The notes beneath the pieces are model-generated. The model saw only the letters and a list, made by a program, of their open reading frames with translations, made no database searches and had not been told where the DNA came from. The position numbers were made by a program, and so were the translations under genes. Positions 57,915 to 64,000 of a stretch of DNA of 64,000 nucleotides are shown piece by piece. Location of the stretch: contig JAJEKV010000004.1 in NCBI GenBank assembly GCA_021234155.1, positions 3,844,109-3,908,108 on the forward strand, written 5' to 3'. Source of the stretch: Isoetes taiwanensis. Taxonomy: Eukaryota; Streptophyta; Lycopodiopsida; Isoetales; Isoetaceae. How positions within the stretch are numbered: position 1 is the stretch's first letter; each line of letters starts with the position of its first letter.

Positions 57915-59410
57915 CTAAACACAAATCGACATGCCTGAGCCAATTTCTTCGGAGATGACCTTGCCATCCCATTGCTCCATAAACTGTGGGTACTGCTTTA
58001 TCAGGTCCTTCTTAAGTACCCATGTCGCGTCTTCCACCGGCAAATGTTTCCACTTGACCAAATATTGGAGAAACTCTGATCTCCTTGTTTTCTTGAAAGC
58101 TTTATCAAGAATCAATTCTGGAACTATCTCCAGCTGCTCTTCTGTCATTTCCAACAACGTTGGCGTGTCCAAGACTTCTTCTGGATTTGGAGTATGCTTC
58201 TTCAACAAACTCACGTGGAAGACTTTATGAATTTTCAGGTGTGCTGGCAGCTCTAACTTGTAGGATTGGTTACCTACTCTCTTGGCTATTCTAAAAGGTC
58301 CAGCCCACCTTGGAGCAAGCTTCTTACAATTCCCGATGCGGAGCTTCGCCTGCTTCACTTTGATCTTGAGCCAGACGTTGTCGCCAACCTGGAACTCTCT
58401 GACCGTTCGATGCTTGTCGGCGACGCTCTTTTGTTGACTCTTTGCTGCAAGAAGATATCCTCGGACCTCTTCTACCAGCTGCTGCATGTCGGCCAACATT
58501 TGCTGCGAAATCTCTACTTTTGACACAGGATTGTGCCAAGTGTCTGGAGTTAGACATTGGTAGCCGTAGTTGATCATGAACGGTGACATCTGGGATGATT
58601 TCTGCTTGGTGCTATTATAAGTGAACTCAACCAAGTGAATATAATCTTCCCACTTACTCTGCTTGTTCCAGACATAGTTTCGTAGCATATCTTCCAAAAT
58701 TCTGTTGGTCCGTTCTATTTGCCCATCCGTCTGAGGATGATAGGCCGTGCTCATGGACAGCTTCGTCTGGATCGTCGCAAAAAAATCCTGCCAAAAGGCA
58801 CTCATGAATTTTGGGTCTCTGTCGGAGATGATCTCTCTCGGCATGCCATGGAGCCTGAAGATTTCCCTGGTGAAGAGATTGGCTGTGTCCAAGGCTGTGT
58901 CGGTAGTCCTGCAAGGCACAAAGTGTGCCATCTTCGACAACTTGTCGACCACAACCATCAGGGCATCCTTTCCTCTTACTGTCCTTGGCAGCCCTGTTAT
59001 GAAGCCCATACTAATGACTTCCCACTTAGCGTTCGGCACCGCTAATGGTTCCAATACCCCTGGAATTCGAAGCTGCTCTGCCTTCGTCTGCTGACACAGC
59101 TGACACTCTTTGATGTAGCGAGCTACCTGCTTCTTCATCCCTGGCCAATAGTAGCTGTTGCGCACTTTGAAATATGTCTTCATAAATCCTGCGTGGCCAG
59201 CTATTGGGCTGTCGTGGGTGTCGTGGAGAATCAACTTCCTCACTCCAGATGATTCCGGCACACACAACTTATTCTTATGGTACAAAAGGTTACCTTCCTT
59301 CTTAAAATTCTTGAAGGTCTCCCTCTCTTTATCTGTTCTTGCCTCCTTGCACAAGCTCGCCCACACTTCTTTGAAGTCTGCATCTGTCGGCAAGGTTTCT
59401 TCGATCTTCT
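57915..59410 (-). pseudogene. Gypsy integrase with chromodomain (first catalytic Asp lost)
   Basis: The long frame of 492 codons includes an HHCC zinc-binding region (HDSPIAGHAG...CQLCQQTK, residues about 57-104), a core with SDRDPKF (Asp191) and QIERTNR (Glu227), and a C-terminal chromodomain (FLQYLVKWKHLPVEDATW, about 440-460). This marks it as a chromovirus, whose chromodomain steers insertion to certain chromatin. The first catalytic aspartate, normally in a DFI.GLP context, is Gly130 (ISMGFITGLP), so integration activity should be lost. The frame continues upstream after one in-frame TGA near 59409. Confidence 0.85.
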
Positions 59411-59411
59411 T

Positions 59412-59837
59412 TCAAAAGTTGTTGGTGAGCGTCGAAGTTGCATTGCAGTGGACGCTTGTTGTCAGAGGATGCCTTGAAAGTGCATCTGCTACTACATTGA
59501 GCTTCCCCGGCTTATAAACTATATCAAAGTCATATTCTTCGAGGAACTCCATCCACCTTCGCTGCCTCAGGTTGAGATGTGGTTGCGTGAACACGTATTG
59601 GAGGCTCTGATGATCCGTGTCCAACTGGAACTTCCTCCCCAACAGGTAGTGCCTCCAAATTTCAGCGTCGTTCATCTTCCGAGAGTCATAAGCCACTACT
59701 CGCTCTTCCTGCATCAGCACTACACATGTGGCAATCTTACTTGCATCCGTCCCCACAAGCTTGTCCTTCTCTGGGTCTGGCAGGGTCAAGACGGGGGCGG
59801 TTGTCAAAGCTTCCTTCAACATTTCGAATCATGCTTG
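59412..59837 (-). pseudogene. Gypsy RNase H domain
   Basis: The frame shows LVGTDASKIATCVVLMQEER and the connection DFDIVYKPGKLNVVADALSR typical of Ty3/gypsy RNase H. A TGA at its upstream side (KAQA*FEMLKEA) separates it from RT. It degrades the RNA strand of the hybrid in known elements. Confidence 0.85.
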
Positions 59838-60760
59838 GGCTTTCTTCTGCCAACGATTTGCCCAATCCTTTACTTTTTCCGTCCTCGTCAAATACGTTAG
59901 CGGGGCCGCTATCTTTGCAAAGTTCTTCACGAACTTCCTGTAATACCCTGCTAGGCCAAGAAAGCTTCTGACCTCGTGGATGTTCTTCAACGCCGGCCAC
60001 TGTATGTCTGCTTCAATCTTGGCAGGATCCGTCGAAATTCCCTCTGCTGAGATCACATGACCCAGGTATTCCACCTTCTCTGTGTCGAAGTGGCACTTCG
60101 ACAACTTAGCGTACAACTGGTGCTTCCCTAGCTTCTTGAGCACTTTCCTTAGGTGTTGTACGTGTTCTTCCAGGGATTTGCTGTACACCAGAATATCATC
60201 AAAGAATACTATCACAAAAGTACTCCCTGAAGATGTCGTTCATGAGCCTCATGAACGTTGCTGGGGCGTTTGACAAATCAAACGGCATTAAGGTGAACTC
60301 GTAATGCCCATACCTGGTTCTGAATGCTGTTTTGTGGACGTCTTCTTCCTTTATCCTGATTTGATGGTACCCCGACCTCAGGTCTATCTTGGAGAAAACT
60401 TTCGCCCCTTGGAGTTGATCCATCAGGTCGTCCGATCTGGGGAGTCCATACTTATTCTTGATGGTGTGCTTGTTCAACTGCCTGTAATCTATGCACATCC
60501 TCAAGCTGCCATCCTTCTTCTTCACAAAAAGAATGGGTGCCCCAAATGGAGAGACACTAGGTCTAATGAACCCTAGGTCAAGCAACTCCTGCTATTGCTT
60601 CTTCAACTCGGTCAGCTCTTGCGTCGTCATCCTGTACGGAGCTTTGCTCGTCGGCTTCGTACCTGGTTCGAGTGTTATCTCACACTCGACTCCCCTGTAA
60701 GAAGGAAGCTGCTTGATCTCGTCTGGAAAGAGATCATGGAACTCCTTGATCAACTTAGCT
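59838..60760 (-). pseudogene. Gypsy reverse transcriptase, broken
   Basis: The fingers and palm are recognisable: [50 protein letters not shown], then [16 protein letters not shown] with the catalytic DD, and [24 protein letters not shown] 1-nt insertion in a T run near 60210 shifts the frame just before the FFDD motif. A TAG lies near 60592 (KKQ*QELLDL). All catalytic aspartates remain. Confidence 0.85.
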
Positions 60761-61270
60761 ACTGCTTTGGCAATTTGCTGAGCACCTTATCTTCCTTGCT
60801 TTCTTTTGACTCGGGCTCTTCGATCTGAAGCTTGAAGATATATGCTACATGCTCGCTCTTTATACATTTGAGCAGTCGCTTACTAGACATACACTGCATG
60901 ATAGGAACAACTTCTTTACCTGCAATCTCTATGATTTTGCCGTTGAGTGCCGTGAGGGTTACCTTCCGCTTCCCACAATCAATGATGGCTCCTGCTGGTC
61001 CAAGATACTCCATTCCTATGATCAAATCATACTTCCCGATGCTCATCACTTCTACCCCCATTTGAATGTTGATCCCAGGCAAGTCGATGTCGAAGTTTAT
61101 CCTCTTGCCTGCCGTGTGTCTCACTGCCCCGCTTGCTAACACCACGGGTCTCGGCTTAGACTTCAACGGCTTGAGCTTCAACATCTCAGCCATTCTTGGA
61201 GACGCAAAGTTGTGGGTGCTCCCCGAATCTATCAGGACTATGAAAGACTTGGCCTTGGCCTTTCCCACTG
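60759..61270 (-). pseudogene. Gypsy aspartic protease
   Basis: The catalytic loop is VLIDSGSTHNFAS, with the downstream DLIIGMEYLGP typical of retropepsins. It would cleave the Gag-Pol polyprotein. The reading frame once ran on into gag: removing the 251-bp MITE at 61271-61521 restores continuous frame (NQYQVISTV to GKAKAKSF). Confidence 0.8.
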
Positions 61271-61521
61271 CAAGGGGGATTCACTCATGTATAAGGGGGA
61301 TATGCCATCTGCGTGCATGGGGTGGCAAAAAACCCCCCTGTATACGGATCTTTAAAAGCAAATTTTGACCCCTTTCGAATAAAAATTACCTAGGATAGTG
61401 CAAAAAATACCAGAAAAAGGACCCCTCTGCCGACCGTATATGTACGAAAATGGGTCCAAAAAACCCCCTTCCCGTGCATGCAGATGGGTTATACGCCCAA
61501 AACTGTGAACCCCCCTTGCCC
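61271..61521. mobile_element. 251-bp MITE inside the gypsy PR/gag junction
   Basis: The terminal inverted repeats are CAAGGGGGATTCAC and GTGAACCCCCCTTG. The flanks are direct repeats CACTG at 61266-61270 and 61522-61526, a 5-bp target duplication. Longer imperfect similarity (CATCTGCGTGCATGGGG against the reverse of the other end) extends inward. Superfamily unclear. Confidence 0.7.
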
Positions 61522-61526
61522 CACTG

Positions 61527-62134
61527 TGGATATTACCTGATACTGGTTTTCTGCTTGTTCTGAATCTATGGCAGCAAAAATGTGACACTCACCCTGAATG
61601 AAGTCGCGTGCTTCTCCGCCGTCGTCGTCAAAGGGAGTGTTCCATCCACCCAACTCTGCTAATGCCGCCCTCATGGCAAAAGGGCAGTTTGTTGTTCTAT
61701 GGCCTGGCTAGAAGCACCTGAAGCAAAGCTATTTCTCAATGCACTCCTACCTCTTCTCCTTAGGCATTGCCTGTAAAAAGGATCGCACCGCCTTCGAGTA
61801 GTTTGACCCCTCCTGCTTATCCTTGAAGGAAACCTGTTTCTTCTCCTGCTGCTTCCCATAATTGCTACTGTATGGAGCTTTAGCTGGTCCTGGGCTAGCT
61901 ATTCTGGGGCTATAACTTCCTGCTGCTTTGCCCTTATCCTGATAGTACTGTTGTTTCTGTCCGCTGTGCTGAGGTCCCATTCCTTGCAAGCTTACTGCCT
62001 TGGATTCAGCTTCTGACACCGTCTTAGGGTTTATTGCTCTTACTAGCTTTCGGATCTCTTCGTTCAACCCTTCTATATAACCCTCTACTGCGTGCCTTTC
62101 GCTCAACTTGGGCACATAAAGCCTGAGTCTCATG
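61527..62134 (-). pseudogene. Gypsy gag C-terminal part with zinc knuckle
   Basis: The minus strand gives LRLYVPKLSERHAVEGYIEG then EIRKLVRAINPKTVSEAESK, a typical gag helix region. A Gln/Lys/Ser-rich linker follows, then a CFRCF*PGHRTTNC knuckle (CX2CX4HX4C) with an internal TAG near 61708. A further stop precedes the knuckle. The 5' side is cut by the hAT-type element. Confidence 0.75.
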
Positions 62135-63135
62135 CAGTGTTGTTTACGTACCAGTATTTTACGTTCACATACGTCCTGTACCTTCCTCACAGTACTATAC
62201 GTACTATACCTATAAGTTGACAGGTCAAATTGAGCTCTTGTTTTATTAATACTGTACTTAACGTATTAATACGTACAATACGTATGATACGTACTTTTAG
62301 AAAAAAAGGCGTCCAAATGACATTAGACTAATAGAATTGGTAAAATATATTAGAAAAAATACATTATTATATATTATAGAATAGGAGTAAAAAACACATT
62401 AGGAGACTTTAGACATTAGGGAAGTTATGGAATTGTGTTTTCCCCTCTTTCTTCTTACTCTAGCCATTAGGGAAGATTGGTAAAAAACACATTAGGAGAC
62501 TTTAGTAAAAAACAAAAAAACCAATCTTCTTGCAAATAAAAACACAAAACCTTTGTGTTTTCCCCCTCTTTCTTCTTACCCTAGCCGCCGAATCGGAATG
62601 GAGATGGAGATGCAGACCCACCTTTCTCCTTGTTTTGTCATGGCAGGAGGCAGACCTTCTCTTTAATACTTCAGTAGCTTGCATTCATGCCAGGAAAGAA
62701 ATACAGAGGTCAGCGGCGGTTAATAGCTTCGGATGCAACAAATGAGCAACACTTACTTAAATTTATTTGTCTGTGGATGTAGATTGCAAATTAGAATATA
62801 TAACTCTTAAATAGACATATTTTGGATTGAAAACGTTAAGAAATACTTAATCTTCTAGAGTAATATATTCTGGTTCATTATTTAAAGCTTGGAGTTCTTC
62901 ATACTAGTTGTTATTGCAACTATTTCAACTGCAATACAAGAAATAATAGTTCTAAAAAATTAGCGGAAGTACTTAACGTACTGTACGTAAAGTACGTATT
63001 TTATGTATTTAATAAGTATTTTATAATTCCAAAAAACGTATTTAAAGTACCTTTTAAATGAGAGGTATGCATACGGTATTAATACGTTAAGTACGTATAA
63101 TACCCGTACCGTACTAAACGTACCTGACAACACTG
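62135..63135. mobile_element. hAT-type non-autonomous element, 1,001 bp, in gag
   Basis: The ends are CAGTGTTGT and its inverse ACAACACTG. The flanks GTCTCATG (62127-62134) and CTCTCATG (63136-63143) form an 8-bp target duplication with one mismatch. Subterminal regions are dense in ACGTAC motifs. The middle contains a tandem duplication around the phrase TTCTTCTTACCCTAGCC (about 62394-62590) and a GC-richer piece with CCGCCGAATCGG resembling a host gene leader, possibly captured. No transposase is present. Confidence 0.85.
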
Positions 63136-63143
63136 CTCTCATG

Positions 63144-63907
63144 AATTCCTCCGTGTAATTCTGAACTGATTTGTTGCCCTGCTGCAATCGGTAAAACTGC
63201 TACATCATGTGACACTTATATTCCCTTGGCGCGTAGTGACGCTTGAATGCCTTAGCAAACTTCTTGAATCTGCAGCTATCCCTGCTCAACCCATGGGCCT
63301 TGGCATAGCCCTTACACCAAATGTGTGCTGCTCCCTTCAGGTTGGTTGTAGCTACTCTGCCTTTGTCCTTGTCTTTCATGCTATAGGCATTGCCATACTC
63401 TCTCATCTCATCTAGCCATGCCTTTGCTTCCATCCCGGACCTGTTATCTCCCGAGAATTGTTCCAACTTTCTTGCTTTCCATACATTATTGAGCGCTAAG
63501 TCAACCTTCTTCTGATAGTCTGAGGTCTTTGTGTCTTTGGGCCTGCCATCCCTACGGTCCCGCACCTCTTCTACCTCCTCGGAGTCGGAGTCCGAATTTG
63601 AGCTTGTGTTGGAGGAGTCCGTGCTTGGGGACCTCCTTCTCTTGCTCTTCTTCTTATCCTTTCCCGCCTTTCGAGGTGGTGCTTGCGGCAGCTGGACGTT
63701 GTCATCTGGGCCAAGTCCTGCTTGTGCTGCCAAAAAGGCCTTTATTTCCTGAAGGTCTGATCTCATCTGCGTCATCTCCTCTTGGGGAGTCATAGGACCG
63801 AATTCTTCGTACAGGTTCCTTGCTGGCTGGAGTCTGTTCATCTCTATGAACTCGCCGCTCTTGGTCAGCTGTTCCTGGACCTCTAGCTGCATACACAAAT
63901 GGATCAT
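63144..63907 (-). pseudogene. Gypsy gag N-terminal part
   Basis: The frame from 63907 encodes an acidic and basic, low-complexity N-terminal region (KDKKKSKRRRSPSTDSSNTS), then the capsid-like segment KLEQFSGDNRSGMEAKAWLD, WCKGYAKAHGL and FAKAFKRHYAPREYKCHMM. It stops at a TAG (63199) and resumes as QGNKSVQNYTEEFMRA up to the hAT insertion. The order matches Ty3/gypsy gag. The start Met is uncertain because the upstream sequence leaves the window. Confidence 0.8.
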
Positions 63908-64000
63908 AGCCTTACGATTAGCTTTATTTGTTCTATTGCATTATGTGTGTTTGCTGATATAGTTGTGGAAGCAAAATACATCAACAAAACATTTAAAATG

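Overview
The window looks like nuclear DNA of a land plant with a large, repeat-rich genome. The evidence is Ty3/gypsy chromovirus and Ty1/copia remnants, hAT-type and fold-back MITEs, Helitron ends, a tRNA-Val-derived repeat, an ABCG7-like pseudogene and plant-style GT-AG introns. The species cannot be fixed from sequence alone; a non-flowering plant is possible but is only a guess. There is no intact ordinary host gene. Coding potential is mostly in transposable elements, plus a few exon-like pieces of unrecognised genes.

Layout. 0-5 kb: tRNA-Val-like repeats, decayed coding sequence, a 561-bp hAT-type MITE with a perfect 8-bp target duplication, a Helitron 3' end, and a LINE-like unit that carries ORF1 but no ORF2. 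5-14 kb: AT-rich DNA with short tandem duplications, a fold-back MITE and phase-consistent exons of an unknown minus-strand gene. 14-22.4 kb: mostly featureless, then a decayed gypsy copy flanked by hairpin-bearing tandem repeats, two exons of an unknown plus-strand gene and a second Helitron 3' end.

22.6-44.6 kb is the most unusual part: a 22-kb composite of long direct repeats separated by (TTC)n/(GAA)n tracts. Four 2.7-kb repeats alternate with three 0.36-kb internal segments (period about 3.2 kb). They abut a related element with two 2.39-kb repeats flanking a 4.4-kb interior. That interior encodes, on the minus strand, an unrecognised 499-aa exon and a 697-codon reverse-transcriptase exon. 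The RT resembles Penelope-like elements (PLEs) and has no visible RNase H, integrase, protease or GIY-YIG nuclease. Splice sites and phase suggest a basic first exon lies inside the upstream repeat, so the gene appears to be intron-containing. The small units are internally deleted, non-autonomous relatives: they keep both internal ends, including two interlocked inverted repeats just after the RT stop and a junction hairpin with two compensatory base-pair changes.

44.6-54 kb: an ABCG7-like pseudogene, a gag zinc-knuckle remnant, a strongly A-rich block with about 275-bp repeats, and a decayed minus-strand coding region. 54-64 kb: a copia 3' end split by a gypsy chromovirus (3' LTR, PPT, INT-chromodomain, RNase H, RT, PR, gag). 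The gypsy element has itself been hit by a 251-bp MITE and a 1,001-bp hAT-type element, and it carries stops and frameshifts.
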